Origin: Sulfitobacter maritimus | Lineage (GTDB): Bacteria; Pseudomonadota; Alphaproteobacteria; Rhodobacterales; Rhodobacteraceae | Assembly: GCF_013346665.1 (NCBI RefSeq) | Contig: NZ_JABVBB010000021.1 | Location: forward strand, 186,001 to 250,000 | Direction of reading: 5' to 3' | DNA length: 64,000 nt | Part shown: piece by piece, positions 45,549-53,867 of the stretch | Numbering within the stretch: position 1 is the first letter of the stretch | Layout of the letters: every line of letters begins with the position of its first letter | Position numbers and translations under genes: made by a program | Notes under the pieces: generated by a model | Seen by the model: the letters and a program-made list of their open reading frames with translations, nothing else | Told to the model about the DNA's origin: nothing | Database searches by the model: none

Positions 45549-45655
45549 GCTTTGGCCCAAGGGTTTCCGCCCCCTCATGTGGCGTGAGTAACGTGGTCTT
45601 AACGTCCTGCTCGATAGAACAGGCCAAACCTGCCACAGACCGGAGCGTCTCCCTC

Positions 45656-46024
45656 ATGACTTCAAGCATTGCCTCAGGCGCTTCAGAGACACGCACGGCA
45701 CCGGACGCAGCATGTAGCTACGCGGGTGGCAGCGAAAACAATGCGGCGCAACGCACTCTCATTACGGCTGAGGGAAGGCTCGACCTTTCTACGGTAGCCG
45801 CCCTGCATGAAAAGCTATCAGAGGTCGGCTGCGGCGATATCACCCTTGATCTGGCCGGCGTCACGCATTTCGGCGCCCTCGCCCTACAGGTGGTTCACGC
45901 GGCTGCTGTTTCAGCTCAGCAACGCGGTGCGCGGCTCAATATCGAAAACCTGTCAGACCGGGTGAAGGCGCAGCTCGCGGCTATGGGCATGTCGGCAAGC
46001 ACGTTGACGGAGCCGGCACGATGA
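45656..46024 (+). CDS. STAS-domain protein heading the che operon (CheS-like)
   Basis: A 122-residue protein whose last 90 residues form a STAS (anti-sigma-antagonist) fold: LITAEGRLDLSTVAALHEKL, then ITLDLAGVTHFGALALQVVHAA. The phosphorylatable Ser of the DSSGL loop is absent (THFGAL). Its place directly before cheY-cheA, with a 4-bp overlap, matches CheS of Sinorhizobium, which binds CheA and speeds signal termination through the sink CheY1. The start ATG 45656 is chosen; an upstream GTG has no site. Confidence 0.8.
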   Translation: MTSSIASGASETRTAPDAACSYAGGSENNAAQRTLITAEGRLDLSTVAALHEKLSEVGCGDITLDLAGVTHFGALALQVVHAAAVSAQQRGARLNIENLSDRVKAQLAAMGMSASTLTEPAR

Positions 46025-46386
46025 GCCTGAGCATCCTCGCAGTGGACGACAGCCGCACCATGCGCGACATGATCCGCTTGGCCCTGCAACCTGCGGGTTT
46101 TACCGTCCATACCGCCGACGACGGTCTGCATGGCATTGATGTGCTGGATGGCATCACGCCGGACGCGATCATCACCGATATCAACATGCCGCGTATGGAT
46201 GGTTTCGGCTTTATCGACGCTGTGCGCGAGCAAGAGCAGCACCGGGCCACGCCCATCCTCGTCCTGACCACCGAAGCTGCGCCGGAGCTTAAAGCGCGCG
46301 CACGTGCAGCGGGCGCGACGGGCTGGATCGTCAAACCCTTCGATCCGGCCAAACTGGTCAAGGCGTTGCAGATGGTCGCAGGATAG
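46021..46386 (+). CDS. Chemotaxis response regulator CheY (first copy)
   Basis: Single receiver domain of 121 residues. The acidic pair Asp9-Asp10, phospho-acceptor Asp53 in IITDINMPRMDG, conserved Thr/Lys in VLTTEAAPE and VKPFDPAKL. By position it corresponds to rhizobial CheY1, a phosphate sink. It overlaps the STAS gene by 4 bp. Confidence 0.92.
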   Translation: MSLSILAVDDSRTMRDMIRLALQPAGFTVHTADDGLHGIDVLDGITPDAIITDINMPRMDGFGFIDAVREQEQHRATPILVLTTEAAPELKARARAAGATGWIVKPFDPAKLVKALQMVAG

Positions 46387-46398
46387 GAGCCGCTCATC

Positions 46399-48546
46399 AT
46401 GTCCTTTGAGACCGACCCCATGGCCGAGATTCGCGCGTCTTTCTTTGTGGAATGCGAAGAACTGCTCGAAGCGCTTCAAGACAGCCTGCAAATCATGGAC
46501 GATGGAGCCGAGGACAGCGAAACGATTAATGTGGTCTTTCGCGCCGTACATTCCATAAAGGGCGGTGCGGGGGCTTTCGGGCTTGATGCCCTTGTGCGCT
46601 TCGCGCATCGGTTTGAAACCGTCCTGGACGCGCTTCGTACTGATCGTATGCAAGCAGATGCGGCGGCGGTGAAAGTCTTCTTTCAATGCGCGGATCACCT
46701 GTCTGACCTAGTGCGGCACAGCCGTGACGGGGGAAGCGATCCTGCCGAACAGAGTGGTGCATTGCTCGCCCGGCTTGATGCGCTTTTGGGGACCGAAGCT
46801 GCTCCGGCCGAGGACATTGCAGAGCCTGAGATCGACTTTCAGCCCATGGGGTTGACGCTTGACCTCGCAGCGCTCGACGATGCTTTGCCCGCTGACCTCC
46901 CCCCGCTCAACGCGCTGCCGCCGCTCTGCGATCTCGCTGATTTGCCGCCACCTGAGGCGGACGGATTAAAAACATACCGGCTGCATTTTACCCCGGACAC
47001 CAAATTGTACGAGACCGGCAATGAGCCTTTCCTCTTGCTCCGCGCGCTGGAAGAGCTTGGCGCCGCGCAGATCACCTGTGACACCACGCGCCTGCCCAAG
47101 CAACAAGACTTGATACCAGAGCACAGCTATCTCAGTTGGACGGTGAAGCTTGAAACGGATGCCGAAGAAGCAAAAATCCTTTCGGTTTTTGACTTCGTAG
47201 AGGGGCTATGCAGCCTTGATCTCCAGCCGATCGCCGTCACGCCAGACGCCGCTTCGGCCTCAGCGCCCCGCACGCCCAAAACGCCAACTGCGCCGCCTTC
47301 GCCCTCCGCCGCACCGGCAACAGCGAAAGCGCCCACGCCCATCAAAAATGTTGTCCGCGTGGACCTCGACCGGATTGAGCGATTGGTCAATCTGGTGGGC
47401 GAACTCGTCATCAACCAAGCGATGCTGAGCCAAAGCCTAGAGACCGCAAACCTCCCGCCACATGGGGACGCGATGAACGGTCTGGAAGAATTCCAACGCC
47501 TTACGAGAGATATTCAGGACTCGGTGATGATGCTCCGTGCCCAACCCGTCAAATCCCTGTTCCAGCGCATGTCCCGCATCATCCGCGAAGCCTCCACCGC
47601 CGTGAACAAAGAGGTGCGCCTGCACACAGAGGGCGACGCGACCGAGGTCGATAAAACCGTGATCGAAAGATTAGCGGACCCATTGACCCATATGATCCGC
47701 AATGCCGTCGATCATGGTCTTGAGACACCTGCCGATCGCATCGCAGCAGGCAAACCGGCAGAGGGTCAGGTCAAGCTCTCGGCGTCGCATCGGTCGGGCC
47801 GGGTGATCATAGAGGTGTCGGACGACGGTGCAGGCATAAACCGTCCCCGCGTCCTGCAAATCGCCATCGACAAAGGTCTGATCCCCGCAGATGCACAACT
47901 TAGCGACAGTGAGATTGACAACCTGCTGTTTTTGCCGGGATTCTCCACGGCGGGCAGCGTGTCGGACCTGTCTGGCCGGGGCGTTGGTATGGATGTGGTG
48001 CGCACCGCTATTCAAGCGCTCGGCGGGCGCATTACCATCACCTCTGTGCCCGGCAGTGGCACCTGCTTTTCAATCTCCCTGCCACTAACCCTCGCGGTTC
48101 TTGACGGTATGGTGATCGATACGGCGGGCGAGACCTTGGTGGTGCCGCTGAACCTTGTGGTCGAAACCTTGACCTTTCAAGCGCAGGACGTCTCAATGAT
48201 CCGTCCGGGGCAGCATGTGGTGCGCGTGCGCGGCGCCTTTGTGCCGATCGTCGATCTCGCGGCCGAGCTCGGTTATCGCGCGCCGCAGAACAGTTATGAC
48301 GGGGCCGTGGCGCTGCTCATCGCGCATGAAAATGGCAATCGGGCGGCACTGTTGATCGATAATATTCTCGACCAACGGCAAGTGGTGATCAAAGGATTGG
48401 ACGACGGATTTTCCCGCGCCGCTGGCATCGCGGCGGCAACGATCCTTGGGGATGGGCAGATCGCCCTAATCCTCGATCCGTCAGATATTATCACCAACGC
48501 GGCGCAGCCTCTGCAAAAGCCCCTTCGGGCAGGAGCTTTGACATGA
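46399..48546 (+). CDS. cheA: Chemotaxis histidine kinase CheA
   Basis: A 715-residue kinase with all CheA domains. P1 Hpt has the phosphorylated His51 in FRAVHSIKGGAGAFG. A linker and P2-like segment (about 180-290) is followed by a Pro/Ala linker. P3 dimerisation has DRIERLVNLVGELVI. P4 ATPase has MIRNAVDHGLETP, VSDDGAGIN and LSGRGVGMDVV. P5 is the CheW-like domain from about 580. It phosphorylates CheY and CheB. Confidence 0.97.
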   Translation: MSFETDPMAEIRASFFVECEELLEALQDSLQIMDDGAEDSETINVVFRAVHSIKGGAGAFGLDALVRFAHRFETVLDALRTDRMQADAAAVKVFFQCADHLSDLVRHSRDGGSDPAEQSGALLARLDALLGTEAAPAEDIAEPEIDFQPMGLTLDLAALDDALPADLPPLNALPPLCDLADLPPPEADGLKTYRLHFTPDTKLYETGNEPFLLLRALEELGAAQITCDTTRLPKQQDLIPEHSYLSWTVKLETDAEEAKILSVFDFVEGLCSLDLQPIAVTPDAASASAPRTPKTPTAPPSPSAAPATAKAPTPIKNVVRVDLDRIERLVNLVGELVINQAMLSQSLETANLPPHGDAMNGLEEFQRLTRDIQDSVMMLRAQPVKSLFQRMSRIIREASTAVNKEVRLHTEGDATEVDKTVIERLADPLTHMIRNAVDHGLETPADRIAAGKPAEGQVKLSASHRSGRVIIEVSDDGAGINRPRVLQIAIDKGLIPADAQLSDSEIDNLLFLPGFSTAGSVSDLSGRGVGMDVVRTAIQALGGRITITSVPGSGTCFSISLPLTLAVLDGMVIDTAGETLVVPLNLVVETLTFQAQDVSMIRPGQHVVRVRGAFVPIVDLAAELGYRAPQNSYDGAVALLIAHENGNRAALLIDNILDQRQVVIKGLDDGFSRAAGIAAATILGDGQIALILDPSDIITNAAQPLQKPLRAGALT

Positions 48547-49001
48547 CAGACAATAACCGTGACAGCACAATCGAATTGCTGACCTTTCAACTGGCTGGCC
48601 ATGAATATGCGCTAGATATCATGTCCGTTCGCGAAATCCGAAGCTGGACGCGGGCCACCCCCCTGCCCCATGCGCCCACTTGTATGCGCGGTGTGATCAA
48701 TCTGCGCGGTACGGTGTTGCCGGTGCTCGATCTGGGCGACAGGCTTGGTTTGTCACCGCAGGTCCAAAGTGAACGCGCTGTGATCATCGTCGTCGCCCAA
48801 GGAGAGACCTTGACCGGGCTATTGGTCGACGCGGTGTCAGACATCGTTGCTTTGACGAAAGATGATCTTCAACCGCCCCCCGATCTGGCGAATGGCGCGG
48901 CAACGGGCATGGTCAGCGCGTTAACGCTTATCGATGAGCGTATGGTGCGGGTCTTGGATTTGGCGGCGACAGTGACTTTGGAGAAAGGGATGGCAGCATG
49001 A
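48543..49001 (+). CDS. cheW: Chemotaxis coupling protein CheW
   Basis: Scaffold of 152 residues that links receptors to CheA. It has the CheW fold with YALDIMSVREIRSW, the receptor-contact Arg in PTCMRGVINLRGTVLPV (core RGVINLRGTVLPV) and GLLVDAVSDIV. It overlaps cheA and cheR by 4 bp each. Confidence 0.96.
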   Translation: MTDNNRDSTIELLTFQLAGHEYALDIMSVREIRSWTRATPLPHAPTCMRGVINLRGTVLPVLDLGDRLGLSPQVQSERAVIIVVAQGETLTGLLVDAVSDIVALTKDDLQPPPDLANGAATGMVSALTLIDERMVRVLDLAATVTLEKGMAA

Positions 49002-49840
49002 CCACAGCCTCTTGCGATCATCCTCTCGACCGAAGAAGTTTTCGGGCCATTGCGGATCTGGCCTACCGCGAAAGCGGACTGACGCTGGTGAAAGAGAAGA
49101 GCTCAATGATCCAGTCGCGGCTGCGTCCCCGTCTGAAAGTCCTAGGCCTGCGGGATTTTGCACAATACAGCGCATTCGTGCAGTCCGACGCGGGCGAAGA
49201 TGAGCGCAAACAGCTAATCTCTGCGCTCACCACAAACGTCACGCATTTTTTCCGTGAGAGCCATCACTTCGCCACGCTTGGAAACGTTCTTGATGCCCGA
49301 ATGGACGATCTGCGTAAAGGTGCAAGGATGCGCATCTGGTCTGCGGGATGCTCCAACGGACAGGAGGCCTATTCCGCTGCTATTTCCCTGCTTGAACGCT
49401 GCCCAGAGGCCGCACAATATGATTTGCGCATTCTCGCCACTGACATTGATCCGCAAGTTATAGCCTTTGCCCGTCGCGGCAAATACGGCGAAAGGCTTAT
49501 GGCAGGCGTGTCCGAACCGCTACGCGACGGCTATTTTGATGCGGAAAGGGATAGGAAGGGCGAGCGGCAGTTCACCGTCAAACCCGAAGTCAAAAACCTC
49601 ATCCACTTCAATGAGTTAAACCTGCTTTCAGCATGGCCCATGCGGGGCAGTTTTGACGTTATTTTCTGCCGCAATGTGGTGATCTATTTCGACGTTGCTA
49701 CTCAAACATCGCTTTGGCCGCGTTTTTTGAAGGCACTTCGCCCTACGGGTCATTTGTTTTTGGGACATTCCGAACGGATTGCCACCCCCGAGGCGATTGG
49801 TTTTTGCAGCGATGGCCCGACAAGCTATCGCCCGCTTTGA
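48998..49840 (+). CDS. cheR: Chemotaxis protein methyltransferase CheR
   Basis: Methylates glutamates of chemoreceptors with SAM. 280 residues. N-terminal helical domain (1-80), then the SAM domain with TTNVTHFFRESHHF, RIWSAGCSNGQEAYSAA, LATDIDPQVIAFA and FCRNVVIYFD. The protein ends at the usual place, with no C-terminal TPR. Confidence 0.96.
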   Translation: MTTASCDHPLDRRSFRAIADLAYRESGLTLVKEKSSMIQSRLRPRLKVLGLRDFAQYSAFVQSDAGEDERKQLISALTTNVTHFFRESHHFATLGNVLDARMDDLRKGARMRIWSAGCSNGQEAYSAAISLLERCPEAAQYDLRILATDIDPQVIAFARRGKYGERLMAGVSEPLRDGYFDAERDRKGERQFTVKPEVKNLIHFNELNLLSAWPMRGSFDVIFCRNVVIYFDVATQTSLWPRFLKALRPTGHLFLGHSERIATPEAIGFCSDGPTSYRPL

Positions 49841-49879
49841 CACGCTTCGCGTACCCTCTGACTGCACAAGGAAACTAAA

Positions 49880-50266
49880 ATGGCATTGCGCGACCAAATT
49901 CGGATCATGGTGGTTGATGATATGTCCACCAGTCGCGGCTTGATTACACAGGCGCTCGACAGTTTTGGCGTTCGGGATGTCGCTGTGGCCGAGAACGGCA
50001 AAGAGGCGCTTCATGCTTTGGCCAAACGGCCGGTGCATCTGGTGATATCTGACTACAATATGCCCGAGATCGACGGGCTAAAGCTGCTGCATTATTTGCG
50101 CTCTGGGGCGAATACCAAAGGCGTGGGCTTTGTGCTAATCACTGGACGCGCTGAACAGGAAATTATCGACCACGGCAAAAAGCTTGGCATGAACAACTAC
50201 CTTAAGAAGCCGTTTCAACCCGAAGATCTGCGCAATTGTATCGAAGCCGTGGTTGGCCGCCTGTAA
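49880..50266 (+). CDS. Chemotaxis response regulator CheY (second copy)
   Basis: A 128-residue receiver with acidic Asp13-Asp14, phospho-acceptor Asp58 in VISDYNMPEIDGL, Thr in VLITGRAE and Lys in LKKPFQPEDL. By operon position it corresponds to rhizobial CheY2, the motor-binding regulator. Its stop overlaps the next start (TAATG). Confidence 0.92.
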   Translation: MALRDQIRIMVVDDMSTSRGLITQALDSFGVRDVAVAENGKEALHALAKRPVHLVISDYNMPEIDGLKLLHYLRSGANTKGVGFVLITGRAEQEIIDHGKKLGMNNYLKKPFQPEDLRNCIEAVVGRL

Positions 50267-50649
50267 TGCCGCCTAGGCCGCCTTCAGGGTCGGTGCTCAC
50301 TGCCGAAACCCTCATGGTCCGATTGTCGGAACATCTTAAGGGGCTCGCGGCCGAGGTTCAGCAAGTTGAACAGGTTGTCGGTTCAACGGCTTTACGCGCG
50401 CAGCTGTCATCGCAGGATGCCATTGTCCAACTGCAAAGCCTTGATTACCTGCGCCAATCGCTTGAAGACCTGTCAGTTCTCACCATGCTTTTGGCCCGCT
50501 CAGATGAAGCTGGCGTGTCGGCTCTGCAAGATCCGGTTCAGATCCGGGGTCGGATGCGCTTGGGCAGCACCAAAGCGCTGTTCGATGCCCCCTTGTCTGG
50601 TCACGCGCTGACGACTCTAGACATAGCAGGCAGTGTGGATCTGTTTTGA
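50266..50649 (+). CDS. Small helical che-operon protein, candidate CheY phosphatase (CheT/CheZ-like)
   Basis: A 127-residue, mostly alpha-helical protein (helices about 12-40 and 46-85) with no annotated domain I recognise. It is translationally coupled to the second cheY. It contains D60-Y-L-R-Q64, a DxxxQ pattern like the catalytic pair of CheZ, within a long amphipathic helix. The same slot in rhizobial che operons holds CheT, a CheZ-like phosphatase. No other CheZ, CheC or CheX is in the cluster. The function is inferred from motif and synteny. Confidence 0.75.
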   Translation: MPPRPPSGSVLTAETLMVRLSEHLKGLAAEVQQVEQVVGSTALRAQLSSQDAIVQLQSLDYLRQSLEDLSVLTMLLARSDEAGVSALQDPVQIRGRMRLGSTKALFDAPLSGHALTTLDIAGSVDLF

Positions 50650-50682
50650 ACCTGTCAGTTCCGACTGATCTCTTACCGGTGT

Positions 50683-51198
50683 CTAAAACAGTTCCAGCCC
50701 ATTGCCCTGCGCATCTGCTGTTGCTTGCGGCACGCTTTCATTCACGATGCTTATCGGCGTGACTTTCTGGCGCACTATCCCGCTGGCAGGCCAAAACCGA
50801 ATTTGCCGCGCAGTGATACCGCCTAAGGATTGCGCCGTGCAGGCAATCCCCTCGCGCGCCAAAAAATCCAGTGTAAACGCCGCATTTGCCGAGCCAATAT
50901 CCGATAGCCCATCAACCATACGCGCCCCGCCAAAGACTTTAGCCTGCAACCGATCTCGTCGTGCGCCCAGTTTAAGCAGCTCATTGATCAAAAGCTCCAT
51001 CGCATTCACGCCAAGCGCATCACATGACATATTGCCCCGCTGTCGTTGAGTCAGCAGCATGTGATTCATCCCGCCCAAGCCGCCAATTTTGTCCCAAAGG
51101 CAGCAAGCCACACAGGACCCCAGAACGGTGGCAATCGTCACATCAGGATCGCCGGACACAGCATATTGTCCTTGGGTGATGACAATCATTTCACTCAT
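50683..51198 (-). CDS. cheD: Chemoreceptor glutamine deamidase CheD
   Basis: Deamidates glutamines in chemoreceptors. 171 residues. The catalytic Cys is in ATVLGSCVACCLWD and the catalytic His in GGMNHMLLTQ, followed by KVFGGARMV. It is on the minus strand, facing the main che operon, and overlaps the cheB stop by 4 bp. Confidence 0.95.
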   Translation of the reverse strand: MSEMIVITQGQYAVSGDPDVTIATVLGSCVACCLWDKIGGLGGMNHMLLTQRQRGNMSCDALGVNAMELLINELLKLGARRDRLQAKVFGGARMVDGLSDIGSANAAFTLDFLAREGIACTAQSLGGITARQIRFWPASGIVRQKVTPISIVNESVPQATADAQGNGLELF

Positions 51199-52283
51199 TG
51201 GCAGCGCCTTCGCCGACTATGGGCCATCACGGCGGCGTTAATCGCTTGACCAATATCCTGTACTGGCAATTGTTGGTCAATCACGCCGGCCTCCCACGCC
51301 GATTTGGGCATGCCGTAAACCACCGAACTGGCGGCATCTTGTCCAATGGTATGGGCCCCCGAGCGATGCAAAAGGCGCAGCCCTTCCGTCCCATCCTGAC
51401 CCAGACCGGTCAAGATGACCGCAATCACATCATGGCCATAGGGCGCCGCAGAGCAAAACAGCGCGTCCACAGACGGGCAATGCAAACCCCGCTCGACATC
51501 ATCACGCAGATGTCCTTGCCAAAGCCCATTGCGCCGGGTCAATTCAGTTTGCCGCCCCATTTCAGGGGCAAGCCGCACCTGCCCTGCACGCAGCGGGACG
51601 CGGTCGTCTACCATGCCGACGTCATGCGGCACATTGCGATCAAGCAGTTTTGCGAAACTAACAAGAAAGGCTCTTGGCATATGCTGCACGATGACGGTCG
51701 GCGGCCCGTTGTAATCCATATCCGACAAGACAGTCTCAAGCGCTGACACGCCGCCTGTCGAAGCACCGATCAGCACGATCGGGCCATTCTGTTCAGAGAC
51801 GTCCGGGGGCACGGCAGACCGTAACGCGGGCCGTTTCAGGATGGGCTGATATTGGCTGCAGGCTGCCGCATAGACCCGTCTCGCAATATCACGCGCCGGA
51901 AGGCTTTGGCCCGCATGCCCCGGCTTTACAATGCAGTCGACCGCGCCCAACGACAGCGCTTGAATCGCCGTATCTGATCCGTTTTCCGTCGAGGCCGAAA
52001 CCATCACAACCGGCATTGGATGAAGCGACATAAGACGCTCAAGGAAGGCCAATCCAGACATGCCGGGCATCTGCACATCGAGGGTGAGCACATCTGGATT
52101 GGTTTGCTTAATCACCTCTCGCGCGCTCTGCGCGTCATGCGCTTCGCCCACCACCAACAAGCGGGGATCTTGTTGCAAGAGTTGCCGCAACCAAGCGCGG
52201 ATGGCTCGGGAATCGTCGACGATGACGACGCGTTTGACGGGGCGTGCTCCGGTAGGTCGGGTCTGCGTTGGATCATGCAACAT
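51195..52283 (-). CDS. cheB: Chemotaxis protein-glutamate methylesterase CheB
   Basis: Removes receptor methyl esters when phosphorylated by CheA. 362 residues. Receiver domain (about 17-135) with Asp69 in VLTLDVQMPGMSG. Catalytic domain (about 165-355) has the Ser-His-Asp triad in LIGASTGGVSALE, VIVQHMPRAFL and VILTGLGQDGTEG. It is separated from the main che operon by strand and transcribed with cheD. The 346-bp gap to the next gene holds no other feature I can support. Confidence 0.96.
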   Translation of the reverse strand: MLHDPTQTRPTGARPVKRVVIVDDSRAIRAWLRQLLQQDPRLLVVGEAHDAQSAREVIKQTNPDVLTLDVQMPGMSGLAFLERLMSLHPMPVVMVSASTENGSDTAIQALSLGAVDCIVKPGHAGQSLPARDIARRVYAAACSQYQPILKRPALRSAVPPDVSEQNGPIVLIGASTGGVSALETVLSDMDYNGPPTVIVQHMPRAFLVSFAKLLDRNVPHDVGMVDDRVPLRAGQVRLAPEMGRQTELTRRNGLWQGHLRDDVERGLHCPSVDALFCSAAPYGHDVIAVILTGLGQDGTEGLRLLHRSGAHTIGQDAASSVVYGMPKSAWEAGVIDQQLPVQDIGQAINAAVMAHSRRRRCQ

Positions 52284-52630
52284 CCGGTAACACCGCCGCG
52301 CTAAGTGTACGGAGGAAAGCCGCCCAAAGCTCTGACAGACAGCAAGGCGGTCCCATCCAGATCATTCCAGCCCCTCTGCCAATAACCACAGAAGGAGACT
52401 GACGCAAACCGATGAAAGGAGCGTTAAGCGCCGCGCATCTTTCGGAGTGAGCGAAACGATGGATTTATTTCACATTCTTCGGTTTGTTATATTTTCACCG
52501 GATTTTGCGGGTGTCGCGAACGCGACAGCATCAGCAGTCGAACCCTGTTACGAGGTATGAGCGAGATCCCGGCGGTCGAGCGACAGACGCCCCCCACGCG
52601 CCAACGCGGTCTCTTTAACCATTCGAAAAG

Positions 52631-53191
52631 GTGGATAGATTGCTCTCATTACATGCGATACCTGACGCCTTTAGCAAATATGAATGTGAGCGCGTTATTG
52701 CGGCTATTTCGGATGTGCCAACCGACGAAGCACTCCTCGTTGGCCACAACAAGGATCATAATCTTCGCAAAGCCGAGCTGGTCTGGACAGATAACATGCC
52801 AGGCATGGATTGGGTTATGGAACGCCTGATCGAGCTGGTTCGGCAAGCAAATGGGGATCAGTTTGGGTTCGATCTGCGCGAATTTGCTGAAAGCCCCCAA
52901 GTGGCAATCTACAAATCGTCAGAGAGCGGTCACTTCGCTTGGCATTCCGATATTGGCGGCGGGCGCCTTTCTCGAAAACGGAAGCTTACCCTTGTGCTGC
53001 AACTAAGCCGCTCCGATACCTACGAAGGCGGCGATCTGGAGATCATGCCGGGCGTCCAAATTCTCACCGCCAATCGCGCCCAGGGGAGTGTCTGCATTTT
53101 TCCTAGTTTCACGCTCCATCAGGTATCGCCGGTCAAAAGTGGCATACGCTATTCGATGACCGTTTGGGCGCATGGTCCGGCATTCCGGTAA
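52631..53191 (+). CDS. 2OG-Fe(II) oxygenase (PKHD/PiuC-like)
   Basis: A jelly-roll dioxygenase of 186 residues. Iron ligands: HxD in FAWHSDIGGG and the distal His in FTLHQVSPVKSGIRYSM, where the following Arg binds 2-oxoglutarate. It most resembles Fe-dependent prolyl-4-hydroxylase-like PKHD enzymes, but the small size leaves the substrate open. The frame opens with GTG; a TTG at 52640 with AAGGTGG upstream is an equally good start. It stands alone. Confidence 0.85.
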   Translation: MDRLLSLHAIPDAFSKYECERVIAAISDVPTDEALLVGHNKDHNLRKAELVWTDNMPGMDWVMERLIELVRQANGDQFGFDLREFAESPQVAIYKSSESGHFAWHSDIGGGRLSRKRKLTLVLQLSRSDTYEGGDLEIMPGVQILTANRAQGSVCIFPSFTLHQVSPVKSGIRYSMTVWAHGPAFR

Positions 53192-53512
53192 ATTTGCCAC
53201 AAGATGACAAGCGCCGTTCTCAAGGCTGCGCGGCAGGTTTCATGGGGCCATCATCCGACAATCGCGTTTGGCGCTGGCGGAGCGTGCGGCGTGTTTCTTG
53301 GCCTGTGGGTTTGAGCTGGGGGCCTCAAGTCGAACAATTAGTCGCTTTGATATTGGATAGCAGGTTCTAAACCCATCTGCGCAATCGGATATCAGCGGCC
53401 CTGTGGCGTAAGGGACATGCATCGGTCGGGGGCTGCGGGAGCACGATTCTTTGCGGCCTTCCCGATACTCGACAATGCCGACGGTCCATCCTCGGCCCCA
53501 CAGGAGACGAAC

Positions 53513-53731
53513 ATGAAACTACTCTACCCCCTCATCGCCGCCTTAGCGCTTACCTCTGCCTGCGCCCCTAATCTTGCACTCGATAGCGATGTGGAGCGCG
53601 GGCTTGCGGGCGCGGCGCTCGGCTATGGCGCGGCAAAAGCTTTGGATGAAAACGCTGACCACGGTGCGATCATTGGCGGACTTGCTGGCGTGTTCTGTGA
53701 TGACGCGGGCATTTGCAGCCCACCGCGCTAA
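53513..53731 (+). CDS. Small lipoprotein with glycine-zipper-like segment
   Basis: A 72-residue protein. The lipoprotein signal LIAALALTSAC has the lipid Cys at position 17. A Gly/Ala-rich region GLAGAALGYGAAKAL and a Cys pair near the end (VFCDDAGICSPP) follow. The ATG has GGAGACGAAC upstream. Anchored in the outer or inner membrane; function unknown. The 321-bp stretch 53192-53512 before it contains nothing recognisable. Confidence 0.75.
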   Translation: MKLLYPLIAALALTSACAPNLALDSDVERGLAGAALGYGAAKALDENADHGAIIGGLAGVFCDDAGICSPPR

Positions 53732-53745
53732 GACGCGTGAACTTG

Positions 53746-53772
53746 GGGCGCGGATTAAGGCCGCGCCCTATT
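53746..53772. terminator. Hairpin between the lipoprotein and oppF-type genes
   Basis: A perfect 8-bp stem GGGCGCGG / CCGCGCCC with loop ATTAAGG lies between two convergent genes. A T-run is lacking. Confidence 0.55.
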
Positions 53773-53867
53773 AAAACCGGCGGTAGGTCATACAAAGCGA
53801 CCACGCCGCGCTGCAAGTGCTGGCGCTCATGTGCCAGAGTAGAAACGAGGCGAACAAACCTGCGGGT

